Assembly: GCF_900111005.1 (NCBI RefSeq) | Contig: NZ_FOFV01000011.1 | Location: 124,001 to 188,000, forward strand | Length of the DNA stretch: 64,000 nt | Direction of reading: 5' to 3' | Origin: Lentzea albida | Lineage (GTDB): Bacteria; Actinomycetota; Actinomycetes; Mycobacteriales; Pseudonocardiaceae | Shown here: positions 41,386 to 50,047 of the stretch, piece after piece | Layout of the letters: the number at the start of each line of letters is the position of its first letter | How positions within the stretch are numbered: the first letter of the stretch is position 1 | Made by a program: the position numbers and the translations under genes | Notes under the pieces: model-generated | Databases searched by the model: none | Seen by the model: the letters and a program-made list of their open reading frames with translations, nothing else | Told to the model about the DNA's origin: nothing

Positions 41386-42882
41386 GTGACCACGACCGCA
41401 TCAGACACGTCCGTGGACCTGGGTTCGCCCCTGACCGTCGCGCACCTGCGGCGCGCCTCGACACCACACCCCGTGCTGGTCGGCTCCTCGGTGCTGGACC
41501 GGGTCGAACGCGGGCGCGCGTACCTGCGCACGGTGCTGGCCGACGACGAGCGACCCGTCTACGGCGCCAAGACCGGGTTCGGCGCCCTGGTGGGCTTCGC
41601 GGGCCGCTCCACCGAGGCGGACCAGTGCGACAACACCCTCGCACACCTCGGTGCGGGCCAGGGCCCCGACCTGCCCCTCGACATCACCCGCGCCGCCCTC
41701 CTGGTCCGCACCTGGTCGCTGGCCCAGGGCCTGTCCGGTGTGTCCGCGCACGTCGTCGCGGGGCTCTCGGCGATGTTCGCGACCACGTTCGTCCCGGCCG
41801 TCCCGCGCTACGGCTCCGTCGGCGCCAGCGGCGACCTCATCCCGCTGGCCTACGCCGCCCAGGCCCTGCGCGGCCGCGGCCACGCGTACCTCGACGGCGT
41901 CCGGCTGCCCGCGCTCGAGGCGCTGACCTCCGCGGGCCTGGAACCGCTGTCGCTGGACGGCCGCGACGCCCTGGCCCTGGTGAACGGCACGTCCGTCACC
42001 ACCGCGGCCACGGCCCTGGCCCTGTCCTCGGTACGGGCCTCCCACCGAGCGCTGGCCTCACTGACCTGTCTTCTGGTGGACGTCCTGGGCGCGGACCCCG
42101 GCTTCGCCGACCCCAGGCTGATCTCCGCCTTCGGCCACCCCGGCGCCGCCGCGGTGGCGTCGTGGATGCGCTCCACGCTGGCCGGCACCGAGCCCAGCGG
42201 CCTGCGCGCCTTGCAGGAGCCCTACAGCATCCGCTGCTCACCCCAACTCCTCGGCGCCGCGGAGGACGCCCTCCGATACGTCGACAGCGTGGTCACCGCC
42301 GACCTCGGCGGCGTCAGCGACAACCCGCTCTTCTTCCCCGACGACGACCTCGTGGCCCACGGCGGCAACTTCTTCGGCCAACCGGCCGCCTTCGCCGCCG
42401 ACGTCCTGGCGATGGTCACGGCCTCCCTGGGCAACCTCGCCGAACGCCAGCTGGACCTCCTCGTCGACCCGGCCCGCAACACGGGCCTGCCCCCGATGCT
42501 CGCCGCGGGCCCCGGCCGCCAGCACGGCTTGCAGGGCGTCCAACTCGCCACGACGGCGTTCGTGGCGGAGATCCGGCGCGGGGTCCTGCCCGCCAGCACC
42601 CAGAGCCTGCCCACCAACCTGCACAACCAGGACGTGGTGCCGTTCGGCACCCAGGCCGCCCTGCGCGCCTACGACCTGGCCGAGCTGCTGCGGCTGCTGT
42701 GCGGGTCGCTCGCGTTGGGGCTGCGGCAGGCGGTGCACGTGGGAGGCCGGCGGCCCACCGCGCCCCGGTGTGCGGCGTTGCTGGACGCGCTGGCCGCTGT
42801 GATCGAGCCGGTGGACCCGGACCGGCCGTTGGACGTGGACGTGCGGGTGGCGGCTGAGGTGGTGATCTCGGGGGAGTGGTGA
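41386..42882 (+). CDS. MIO-type aromatic amino acid ammonia-lyase or aminomutase (tyrosine-type)
   Basis: It has 498 residues. The MIO cofactor triad Ala147-Ser148-Gly149 is in GSVGASGDLIPLAYAAQAL. The lid tyrosine is Tyr59 (VYGAKTGFG). The selectivity pair is His87-Leu88 (NTLAHLGAGQGP), as in tyrosine ammonia-lyases and tyrosine aminomutases, not the Phe-Leu of PAL or Ser-His of histidase. NGTSVTTAATALALS and QEPYSIRCSPQ are also present. It should convert L-Tyr to p-coumarate or beta-Tyr. GTG 41386 starts it, divergent from the monooxygenase operon. Confidence 0.9.
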   Translation: MTTTASDTSVDLGSPLTVAHLRRASTPHPVLVGSSVLDRVERGRAYLRTVLADDERPVYGAKTGFGALVGFAGRSTEADQCDNTLAHLGAGQGPDLPLDITRAALLVRTWSLAQGLSGVSAHVVAGLSAMFATTFVPAVPRYGSVGASGDLIPLAYAAQALRGRGHAYLDGVRLPALEALTSAGLEPLSLDGRDALALVNGTSVTTAATALALSSVRASHRALASLTCLLVDVLGADPGFADPRLISAFGHPGAAAVASWMRSTLAGTEPSGLRALQEPYSIRCSPQLLGAAEDALRYVDSVVTADLGGVSDNPLFFPDDDLVAHGGNFFGQPAAFAADVLAMVTASLGNLAERQLDLLVDPARNTGLPPMLAAGPGRQHGLQGVQLATTAFVAEIRRGVLPASTQSLPTNLHNQDVVPFGTQAALRAYDLAELLRLLCGSLALGLRQAVHVGGRRPTAPRCAALLDALAAVIEPVDPDRPLDVDVRVAAEVVISGEW

Positions 42883-42946
42883 GGCGGCAGCGCGAGCCCT
42901 GACCGTCGGCCGCCGCCCCCTGGACGACGGCCCTGCCACACCTTGT

Positions 42947-44185
42947 TCACAGGTGCACGCTGGTCACCCGCTCCCGCACCACCACGTCCCCGACCTCCGC
43001 CATCGGTATCCGCAACGTGAACCGGGCCCCCACGCCGGGCGCCCCCGACGCCTCCACGGTCCCGCCGTGCCCGCTCACGATCTCCCGCACCAACGCGAGC
43101 CCCAGCCCGAACCGCCCCTCCCCGCCCCCGTGGTGGAACCGCTCGAACAACCGCTCCGCCTGACCCGGCTCGAACCCCGACCCGGTGTCGGCCACCGACA
43201 ACTCGACGACCCCGGCCACGGCCCGCACCCCCACCGAGATCCGCCCACCTTCGGGCGTGTGCCGCACGGCGTTGGCCAGCAGCTCGTCGACCGCCCGCCG
43301 CAGCCCGGTCTCCACCCCGGGCACCACCAGGGGATGTCCGGGGTGGTCGAACGACAACGTGATGCGGCGTTCGGCGGCCCGCTCGGTCTCGCCCACCACC
43401 GCCGCCTCCGCCACGTCCGCCAGGTCGACGGGGGCGTGGTCCTGGCGTTGCGTCAGCTGGGCCGAGGCCAGGAGGTCGTCGACCACGTCGGCGAGGCCGC
43501 GGATCGACCTGGCCAGGGCGTCGAGGTCGGTGCGCTGGTCGGCGGGCAGGCCGGCGGCGAGGAGCTGGGCTCGCAGGTAGGCGCGGGCTATCGGGGTGCG
43601 GAGCTCGTGGCTCGCGTCGGTGACGAAGCGGCGTTGGCGCGCCAGGGCCTCCGCCCACGGGGCGACGGTGCGGCGGCCGACGGTCAGGCCGATCAGCGCG
43701 GCCACCAGCAGGCCCGCGGCGAGGGCGATCGCCAGGGCCTGCACCAGGTGTGTCCGGTCGGAGAGCTGGTAGCGCATGTCGAACACGGCCTGCACGGTGG
43801 TGCCGTCCGCGCCGGGGGCGGTGAGCACGCGGTACTCGGTGCCGTTCGCGGACACGTCGCGCGAGACGGCCGAGCCCGACGCGTGCACCGACGAGAGGTC
43901 GTCGCGCAGCGGGAAGCCGCCGGGCACCTCCAGCGGGCCGAGGTGCAGTTCGCCGTCCTCCAGCACGAACACCCACGCGCAGCGGGGTGCGATGCCGGGC
44001 ACGCCGTAGACCGCGTTGTACCGGAGTTCGCGTGCCACCTGGGTTTCCTGCGAGTGCGCCATCACGACGTACGCGATCGCGCCGACGAACGTGATCATCA
44101 CGGTGATCGCGAGGCCCACCAGCACGCTCACCTTCAGCCGTGCGCGGCGGACCTCCGCGCGTTCCGCCTCGGCCCACGCCCTCAC
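42947..44185 (-). CDS. OmpR-type sensor histidine kinase
   Basis: It has 412 residues. One helix (about 17-42), an extracytoplasmic domain of about 100 residues and a second helix (about 150-170) form the sensor. The HisKA box is FVTDASHELRTPIARAYLRA with His193. The HATPase domain has DELLANAVRHTPEGG (N box), VADTGSGFEP and FGLGLALVREIVSGHGG. GTG 44185 overlaps the response regulator stop (GTGA). It converges on the lyase gene and could govern that pathway, but nothing in sequence proves it. Confidence 0.92.
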   Translation of the reverse strand: MRAWAEAERAEVRRARLKVSVLVGLAITVMITFVGAIAYVVMAHSQETQVARELRYNAVYGVPGIAPRCAWVFVLEDGELHLGPLEVPGGFPLRDDLSSVHASGSAVSRDVSANGTEYRVLTAPGADGTTVQAVFDMRYQLSDRTHLVQALAIALAAGLLVAALIGLTVGRRTVAPWAEALARQRRFVTDASHELRTPIARAYLRAQLLAAGLPADQRTDLDALARSIRGLADVVDDLLASAQLTQRQDHAPVDLADVAEAAVVGETERAAERRITLSFDHPGHPLVVPGVETGLRRAVDELLANAVRHTPEGGRISVGVRAVAGVVELSVADTGSGFEPGQAERLFERFHHGGGEGRFGLGLALVREIVSGHGGTVEASGAPGVGARFTLRIPMAEVGDVVVRERVTSVHL

Positions 44186-44871
44186 AGCGCCCCCAGCCGG
44201 TAGCCGATGCCCTGCACGGTCTGCACGACCGAGCGGCCGACCTTGGACCGCAGGTAGTGCACATAGGTGTCCACAATGGACGGCGAGGGCGCGTCCTGGA
44301 ACACCGTGCGCCGCAACGCCGCCCGCGTGTGCACCGTCTCGGGATGTGTGGCGAGCACGCGCAGCAGCGCGAACTCCCTGGTGGTGAGCGGAACCTTCTC
44401 GCCGTCGGGCAGCACGACCTGGTGTTGTTCGAGCTCCAACCGGCCGGCGCCGATCCGCAGCACCGCGGCCAGTTCCGCGGCGCGCCGGCACAGCGCCCGC
44501 AGCCGGGCGACGAGCTCACCGAGGTCGAACGGCTTGGTCAGGTAGTCGTCCGCGCCGGCGTCGAGGCCGTCGATCCTGTCGCGCACCGACCCCATCGCGG
44601 TGAGCATCAGCGCCTGCGACCGCACGGACCGGGAACGCAACCGGGACAACAGGTCCAGCCCGTCGATCACCGGCAGGCCCCGGTCGATCACCACCACGTC
44701 GTAGGGGTGGGTGAGCGCTAGGTGCAGCCCGCGTTGCCCGTCCAGGGCGACGTCGACGTCATAACCCTCGCCGCGCAGCACCGCGGCGAGCAGCTCCACC
44801 AGTTCCCGGTCGTCGTCCACGAGCAGCAACCGGAAGCGGTGGGCCGACCTGATCTTCGAAGATGCCCGCAC
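44182..44871 (-). CDS. OmpR/PhoB-type response regulator
   Basis: It has about 229 residues from GTG 44871 (245 from ATG 44919). The receiver has LLLVDDDREL, phospho-Asp in VVVIDRGLPVIDGL (Arg follows Asp where most have Leu or Met) and YLTKPFDLGEL. The OmpR winged helix has LTTREFALLRVLATHPETVH, IVDTYVHYLRSKVG and TVQGIGYRLG. It is the partner of the overlapping kinase gene. A perfect 12-bp palindrome lies upstream (44959). Confidence 0.92.
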   Translation of the reverse strand: MRASSKIRSAHRFRLLLVDDDRELVELLAAVLRGEGYDVDVALDGQRGLHLALTHPYDVVVIDRGLPVIDGLDLLSRLRSRSVRSQALMLTAMGSVRDRIDGLDAGADDYLTKPFDLGELVARLRALCRRAAELAAVLRIGAGRLELEQHQVVLPDGEKVPLTTREFALLRVLATHPETVHTRAALRRTVFQDAPSPSIVDTYVHYLRSKVGRSVVQTVQGIGYRLGAL

Positions 44872-44958
44872 GGCAACCACAATGCACCCGCGAGCAGGGG
44901 CGGACCAGGTCGCCGGCACCGGGCAACAGGCAATGGACAGGCACCGGGAAATTCACAG

Positions 44959-44970
44959 TTGTGATCACAA
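44959..44970. promoter_or_regulatory. Perfect 12-bp palindrome upstream of the response regulator
   Basis: TTGTGATCACAA is self-complementary and lies 88 bp before GTG 44871. It is a candidate operator for autoregulation or for a CRP- or GntR-like factor. The half-sites abut without the 6-bp spacer of a CRP site. Confidence 0.4.
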
Positions 44971-45053
44971 AGCCGGGTGCAGCGGAATTCAGTCTTCCAC
45001 GCGGTTCCGCGCCAGTTGAGACGCGCTGGAGCCAAACTTCCACATGTGAAGGG

Positions 45054-45086
45054 AGTCGTCGCGTGACCTGCGATCACGCGACGACT
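45054..45086 (-). terminator. Hairpin terminator of the GH20-like gene
   Basis: AGTCGTCGCGTGA and TCACGCGACGACT form a perfect 13-bp stem with a 7-nt loop, 9 bp after the stop of the minus-strand gene at 45096. There is no T-tract. Confidence 0.7.
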
Positions 45087-45095
45087 GTGAACGCG

Positions 45096-45887
45096 CTACC
45101 AGGCGGGCGCGACGGCGGAGGCGGTGCGCAGCTCGCCCACCCAGCCCGCGGTCGCGACGGCGCGCAGGCCGTCGTCGCCCTCGGCGAGCTTGCCGTGCGG
45201 GCCGAGAACGGCCGTGCTGCCGTCGTGCCACCGCACCGGCAGCTTGCCGTGGCGTTCCAGCAGACCGGCGAACTTCGTCGTCAGCGTGGCGGTGCCGATG
45301 TGCACCCAGCGGCTCGGGAAGAGGTCCAGCAGCTCGATCGTCGCCGGGCTCAGCTCGGGCACGACGGTGATGCCGTGATCACGCCCGTACTCGACCAGGT
45401 CGCGCAGCGCGTCCGGGTCACCTTCGGGGAACACGTGCAGCACGTTCAACTTGTAGGCGGCCATCTTGTCGATGGCCTTGCGCATCTCGGCCGGCGGCAG
45501 CAGCGCGCTGGACACACCGCGCCACGCGAACGCGGGGGAGTCGCGCACGTCGGCCGCGCGGACCGTGCCGTCGTTCGTCATGAGCTGCCGGAACGTCTGC
45601 ACGCCGTGCCGCAGCCCCGCCTGCGTGCCGGCCCGGAGCATCACCGCGTCGTTGCTGACCAGCAGCGCGTACCCCTCGGGGCCGAGCCCGCGCATGGCCG
45701 GGTCGTGCGACACCATCAGCATGCCGTCGGGCGACTCCGCCAGCAGGTAGCCGGTCTGCCGGAAGACGTGCTCGCGCAGCATCGCCGCCGCGGTGCGCGC
45801 CTGGCCGGTCACCCGGACGGTCACGTCCTCGGTCAGTACGAACGAGCCCGTGCGACGGGGCGCGCTCGTGGGCATGGGAACAATCAC
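45096..45887 (-). CDS. Shortened GH20 (hexosaminidase)-like protein without the catalytic Asp-Glu
   Basis: It has 263 residues against about 500 for the family. The N-terminal half matches the GH20b domain (GSFVLTEDVTVRVTG, YALLVSNDAVMLRAGTQAGL, RHGVQTFRQLM). The second half has FAWRGVSSALLPPAEMRKAI and AAYKLNVLHVFPEGDP, but the HxHLTDDQGWR loop is replaced and the catalytic VHIGGDE reads WVHIGTAT. It has no signal peptide. GTG 45887 follows GGAGAGG. Enzyme activity is unlikely; a carbohydrate-binding or regulatory role is a guess. Confidence 0.7.
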   Translation of the reverse strand: MIVPMPTSAPRRTGSFVLTEDVTVRVTGQARTAAAMLREHVFRQTGYLLAESPDGMLMVSHDPAMRGLGPEGYALLVSNDAVMLRAGTQAGLRHGVQTFRQLMTNDGTVRAADVRDSPAFAWRGVSSALLPPAEMRKAIDKMAAYKLNVLHVFPEGDPDALRDLVEYGRDHGITVVPELSPATIELLDLFPSRWVHIGTATLTTKFAGLLERHGKLPVRWHDGSTAVLGPHGKLAEGDDGLRAVATAGWVGELRTASAVAPAW

Positions 45888-46027
45888 CGGTTTCCTCTCC
45901 AGCGGATCAACGCTGGGTGTATCAGGAGAGTTCCGGTGAAGTGACGTGCAACGTCGTTCCAGCGCCTGTCGTGCCGGTCACACCCGCGGTGCCGGTCGCG
46001 CCTGTTCCGAGGCGGAAGTGACGCGCT

Positions 46028-46051
46028 GGGCGGGGCCGGCAGGCCCCGCCC
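46028..46051 (-). terminator. Hairpin terminator of the LLM operon
   Basis: GGGCGGGGCC and GGCCCCGCCC form a perfect 10-bp stem with a GGCA loop, 4 bp after the stop of the minus-strand LLM gene. Confidence 0.75.
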
Positions 46052-46054
46052 ACC

Positions 46055-47077
46055 TCAGGCGAGCATGTCGCGCACCAACGGCACGACCTTGGTGCCGTAC
46101 AGCTCGATCCCCCGCATCAGCGACTCGTGCGACAGCCCGCCCATCCCGTACTTCAGGTCGAACCGGCTCGCGTCGAGCTTCTTCATGGTGCGCGCCATCT
46201 TCTCCGCCACCGTCTCCGGCGACCCGACGAACAGCGCGCCGTGCGGACCCACCTCGTGCGCGTACGACTCCGGCGTCGGCGTGGCGAAACCGCGCGTCTT
46301 GCCGAGCCTGCCGATCACGTCGAGGTAGTGCGGCCAGAACTCCTCGCGGGCCTGCTCGTCGGTCTCCGCCACGTGGCCGGGGGAGTGGATGCCGATCGGC
46401 AGCGGGGCGTGGCCGAACTTCTCCAGCGCGTGCTTGTAGAGCTCGGAGAACGGGGCGAAGCGGCCGGGGTGGCCGCCGATGATCGCGAGCATCAGGTTGA
46501 AGCCGTACGAGGCCGCGCGCACGACGGACTGCGGACTGCCGCCCACGCCGATCCACGTCGGGAACGGCTCGGTGTGGGGCACGACGTCCTGCTCGTGCAG
46601 GGCCGCCCTGGTCTTGCCCTCCCAGGTGATCTTGCCGCCCTTGAGCAGTTCGGCGAAGAGGTGCGTCTTCTCCTCGAACAGGTCCTCGTAGTCGGCGAGG
46701 TCGTAGCCGAACAGCGGGAACGAGTCCACACTGGACCCACGGCCCAGGATGATCTCGGCGCGACCGTCCGACACCGCGTTGAGCGTCGAGAAGCGCTGGT
46801 AGACGCGCACCGGGTCGTCCGAGCTGAGCACCGTCACGGCCGAGCCGAGGTGGATCGACGACGTGCGGGCGGCGATGGCGGCCAGCACGACGTCGGCGGC
46901 CGACAGCGGCATGTCCGGGGTGTGGTGCTCGCCGATGCCGAAGAAGTCGAGGCCGACCTGGTCGGCCAGCACGCCCTGCTCGACGAGGTCGCGGATGGTC
47001 TGGCCGTGGCTCAGCGGGGTGCCGTCGGCGTCGTGCGTGACGTCGCCGAACGTGTCCAGCCCGAACGTGGTGGTCAT
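46055..47077 (-). CDS. LLM-class flavin- or F420-dependent oxidoreductase
   Basis: It has 340 residues in a luciferase-like TIM barrel: FGLDTFGDVTHDADG, ADQVGLDFFGIGEHHTPDMP, TSSIHLGSAVTVLSSDDPVR, GRAEIILGRGS and PTWIGVGGSPQSVVRAASYG. Its ATG overlaps the F420-reductase-like stop (ATGA), and that pairing argues for F420H2 or a reduced flavin supplied by the partner. Family members act as monooxygenases or dehydrogenases on varied substrates; the substrate here is unknown. Confidence 0.9.
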   Translation of the reverse strand: MTTTFGLDTFGDVTHDADGTPLSHGQTIRDLVEQGVLADQVGLDFFGIGEHHTPDMPLSAADVVLAAIAARTSSIHLGSAVTVLSSDDPVRVYQRFSTLNAVSDGRAEIILGRGSSVDSFPLFGYDLADYEDLFEEKTHLFAELLKGGKITWEGKTRAALHEQDVVPHTEPFPTWIGVGGSPQSVVRAASYGFNLMLAIIGGHPGRFAPFSELYKHALEKFGHAPLPIGIHSPGHVAETDEQAREEFWPHYLDVIGRLGKTRGFATPTPESYAHEVGPHGALFVGSPETVAEKMARTMKKLDASRFDLKYGMGGLSHESLMRGIELYGTKVVPLVRDMLA

Positions 47078-47661
47078 GACTGCTGCTCCTTGACGAAGTT
47101 CTCGAATTCCTGCCTGGTCGCCGCGACGCCGAACAGCGGGCTGCCGGGTTCCAGCAGCCGTCCGGCGGTCAGGGGACCCACCGGCACGGGGTCGAACCCG
47201 AGGCGCGCCAGGAAGTCCGCGACCGCGCCGAGCGCGGCCGGCGCGTCACCGGCGTACCCCACCGCACGACCGGCCGCGGGTTCCATGTCCTGGTAGGCGA
47301 CGTGGTTGAGGGTCTTGACGACGTGCGCGCCCACGAGCCGTGCGGCCACCTCTTCACTGGTGCCTAGCGGCGCTTCGGCGGGCGGCCAGTGGTTCATCGA
47401 GTCGATGACGACCTTGCCCGCGAACGTCGCGGGCTCCACCGACCCGAACCGGTGCCACGGGATCGCCAGCACGACGAGGTCGGCGTCGGCGACCGCGTCG
47501 GCCGCCGAGGTGGCGACGGCACCGGGCGCGAGGAAGTCGGTGATCATCTCGATCCGCGACGGGTCACCGGACCCCGCGATGGCCACCTCGTACCCCGCCG
47601 CCAGGGCGAGGCGCGCGATGACGGGGCCGACGTGGCCCGCACCCAGAACAGCGATCTTCAC
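47074..47661 (-). CDS. NADPH:F420 oxidoreductase-like protein
   Basis: It has 195 residues. The NADP-binding motif KIAVLGAGHVGPVIARLALA opens the protein; ADADLVVLAIPWHRFGSV, GKVVIDSMNHWP, VVKTLNHVAYQDME and VGYAGDAP follow, as in archaeal and actinobacterial Fno-type proteins that move hydride between NADPH and F420. GTG 47661 (KIAVLG start) is preferred over upstream codons. It is co-translated with the LLM gene. Confidence 0.87.
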   Translation of the reverse strand: MKIAVLGAGHVGPVIARLALAAGYEVAIAGSGDPSRIEMITDFLAPGAVATSAADAVADADLVVLAIPWHRFGSVEPATFAGKVVIDSMNHWPPAEAPLGTSEEVAARLVGAHVVKTLNHVAYQDMEPAAGRAVGYAGDAPAALGAVADFLARLGFDPVPVGPLTAGRLLEPGSPLFGVAATRQEFENFVKEQQS

Positions 47662-47677
47662 AGCGCACCCGGTCCTC

Positions 47678-47699
47678 GCTAGTTGATGTGTCACCTAGC
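47678..47699. promoter_or_regulatory. Inverted repeat upstream of the F420-reductase operon
   Basis: GCTAG and CTAGC flank 12 bp, 17 bp before the start codon at 47661. Short half-sites at this spacing suit a MarR/HxlR-type repressor; no such gene is adjacent. Confidence 0.4.
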
Positions 47700-47734
47700 T
47701 TAACCGGACCGCACCCCGTTTATTCCGGCGGGGG

Positions 47735-48511
47735 TCAGGCGTGCGCGCGGAGGAACCGCTCCAGGTGCGGGTTCACGTCCGCGGCGTGCGTCAGGCTCAG
47801 GAAGTGCGCGCCACCCTCGACCAGCACGAGTTCGGCTCGGGGCAGCGCGGCGACGAGCGCCTCGGCCTTCGTCACGGGGTAGGCCAGGTCGGCGGTGCCG
47901 TGCAGCACGAGCACGGGCACACCCACCTCCGCGAGCCGGTCCAGCACGCCCTCGCGGCCGACCAGGGCGGTCATGACCAGCCGCAGCCGGTCCGGCTCCA
48001 CGGCGGCCCACTTCGGCGTCCAGTCCGACGGGTCGTACTCGCCCAGGCAGATCTTCGCGACGGCCTCGGTCACCGTCTCCGGTCCCTGCGCGATCCACAC
48101 CTCGGCGAGCTGCTGGTACGCGGCGGAGATCTGCTCGTCCTCGGGCTCACCGGACGTGCCGAGCAACGCGAGCGCGGTGACCCGTTCGGGTGCCAGCAAC
48201 GCCATCCGCAGCGCCACGAACCCGCCCTGGCTGGTGCCGATCACCGCTGCCCGGTCGACCTCCAGCGCGTCCAGCACCGCGAGCGCGTCGCGGGCGACGT
48301 CCCAGTGGTCGAACGGCCCGGTCGCGGGCGTGCCGCCGTGCCCGCGCTCGTCGACCGCGACGAGCCGGTAGCGGTCGCCGAACGCCTCGACCTGCGGCGC
48401 CCACATCGAGGAGTCCATCAGGAAGCTGTGCAGCAGCAGGACGACCGGGCCGTCACCGCCGTGGTCCACGTAGGACACGAGCTGCCCGTCTGGCGTGGTC
48501 ACCGTGGTCAT
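47735..48511 (-). CDS. Alpha/beta-hydrolase, probable esterase or lactonase
   Basis: It has 258 residues. LLLHSFLMDSSMWAPQVEAF (oxyanion loop), AVDERGHGGTPATG, nucleophile elbow GTSQGG, VLVLHGTADLAYP (acid region) and EGGAHFLSLTH (catalytic His) make a complete triad. ATG 48511 is used; the open frame upstream is Arg/Gln-rich and not family-like. The end is close to 3-oxoadipate enol-lactonase-like hydrolases, but no catabolic genes adjoin. It is divergent from the ABC transporter gene by 66 bp. Confidence 0.87.
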   Translation of the reverse strand: MTTVTTPDGQLVSYVDHGGDGPVVLLLHSFLMDSSMWAPQVEAFGDRYRLVAVDERGHGGTPATGPFDHWDVARDALAVLDALEVDRAAVIGTSQGGFVALRMALLAPERVTALALLGTSGEPEDEQISAAYQQLAEVWIAQGPETVTEAVAKICLGEYDPSDWTPKWAAVEPDRLRLVMTALVGREGVLDRLAEVGVPVLVLHGTADLAYPVTKAEALVAALPRAELVLVEGGAHFLSLTHAADVNPHLERFLRAHA

Positions 48512-48577
48512 CCGCGCACCCCGTCCCGCATAGTGGATCTTCAGCGCCGTCTGCCCGATCGGCAATACCCTGCCTGG

Positions 48578-50047
48578 ATGCGACAAGTGTTCAGGGGCGC
48601 GGTGCTGCTCCTGCTGCTGTTGATCGTCGTCCCCGCACCGGCGAACGCGCAACAAGAGCAACCACCATTGGTCCGCGTCGGCACCGAGGGCACCTACCCG
48701 CCGTTCTCGTTCCACGACCCCGGTACCCAGGAGCTGACCGGCTACGACATCGAGGTCGTCAAGGCGATCGCCGCGAAGGCGGGGTGGCGGCTCGAGTTCG
48801 TCGAGACGCAGTGGGACGCGATCTTCCCCGCCCTCGACGCGAGCAGGATCGACCTCATCGCGAACCAGGTCTCGCGCAACCCCGAACGCGCCGCCAAGTA
48901 CGGCCTGTCGAGCACCTACACCTATTCGCGCGGCGTGATCGTCCGCCGCACCGGCGACCAGCGGATCTCCTCGATCGCCGACCTGAGGGGCAAGACCACC
49001 GCCCAGTCCAGCACCAGCAACTGGGCGAAGGTCGCCAGGGACGCCGGCGCGAACGTGGAGGCCGTCGAAGGCTTCGCCCAGGCGGCGGCGCTGCTGCAGC
49101 AGGGACGCGTCGACGCCATCGTCAACGACAACATCGCCGTCCTCGACTACCTCGCCACCACCGGCTCGAAGGACGTCGAGATCGCGGGCGACGCGGGTCA
49201 GTCCGGCAGCGAACAGGTGCTCGCGCTGCGGCAGGCCGACTCCGCGCTGCTGTCCCAGGCCGACCAGGCGATCGCGGCGCTGAAGGCCGACGGCACGTTG
49301 CGCGGCATCTCGCAGAAGTACTTCAAGGCCGACGTGTCCGTGGAGAACGGCGGCGCGGCGGACCTGTCGGAAGGACGCGGCCCGCGCAGCACCTGGGACG
49401 TCCTGGCCTCCACGGCGTGGCCGATGTTCGTGGGCCTGGTCAAGGTGACCATCCCGCTGACGGCGCTGTCGTTCGCGATCGGCCTGGTGCTCGCGCTGCT
49501 GGTGGCCCTCGCCCGCATCTCGCCGTACAAGGTGCTCTCGGGGCTCGCCAGGGCGTTCATCTCCATCATCCGCGGCACACCGTTGCTGCTGCAGCTGTTC
49601 ATCGTGTTCTACGGCCTTCCGCAGATAGGCCTGAAGTTCCCGCCGTTCACCGCCGCCGTGGTCGCGTTCTCGCTGAACGTCGCCGGCTACGCCGCGGAGG
49701 TGATCCGCTCGGCGATCCTGTCCGTGCCGCGCGGCCAGTTCGAGGCGGCCTCGACGATCGGCTTCGGCTACGCGCAGACGTTGCGCCGCATCGTGCTGCC
49801 ACAGGCCGCCCGCACGGCCGTGCCCCCGCTGTCGAACACGTTGCTGTCACTGCTCAAGGACACGTCGCTCGGCTCGGTCGTGCTGCTGACGGAGCTCTTC
49901 CGCGAGTCGCAGCTCGCCGCGGCCGAGAGCAACGAGTTCCTCGCCCTGTACTCGTTCGCGGGGCTCTACTACTGGGTGATCTGCGTGGCGCTGTCCGCCG
50001 GGCAGAAACGACTGGAGACCAGGCTGAACAGGTACGTGATCGCATGA
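48578..50047 (+). CDS. Fused amino-acid ABC transporter: substrate-binding domain plus permease
   Basis: It has 489 residues. A signal peptide (to about 24) leads to a solute-binding family 3 domain (about 30-270: VRVGTEGTYPPFSFHDP, GYDIEVVKAIAAKAGWRLEF, GRVDAIVNDNIAVLDYLATT). After a linker comes a HisM-type permease with five to six helices (about 290-480) and the EAA loop QFEAASTIGFGYAQTLRRIV. The fusion ties a binding protein to each permease. It overlaps the ATPase gene (ATGA). The import of a polar or basic amino acid is inferred. Confidence 0.92.
   Translation: MRQVFRGAVLLLLLLIVVPAPANAQQEQPPLVRVGTEGTYPPFSFHDPGTQELTGYDIEVVKAIAAKAGWRLEFVETQWDAIFPALDASRIDLIANQVSRNPERAAKYGLSSTYTYSRGVIVRRTGDQRISSIADLRGKTTAQSSTSNWAKVARDAGANVEAVEGFAQAAALLQQGRVDAIVNDNIAVLDYLATTGSKDVEIAGDAGQSGSEQVLALRQADSALLSQADQAIAALKADGTLRGISQKYFKADVSVENGGAADLSEGRGPRSTWDVLASTAWPMFVGLVKVTIPLTALSFAIGLVLALLVALARISPYKVLSGLARAFISIIRGTPLLLQLFIVFYGLPQIGLKFPPFTAAVVAFSLNVAGYAAEVIRSAILSVPRGQFEAASTIGFGYAQTLRRIVLPQAARTAVPPLSNTLLSLLKDTSLGSVVLLTELFRESQLAAAESNEFLALYSFAGLYYWVICVALSAGQKRLETRLNRYVIA

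Noticed and set aside
33296..42882. NRPS or PKS cluster
   Set aside because: No carrier, condensation, ketosynthase or thioesterase domain is present; the AMP ligase stands alone.
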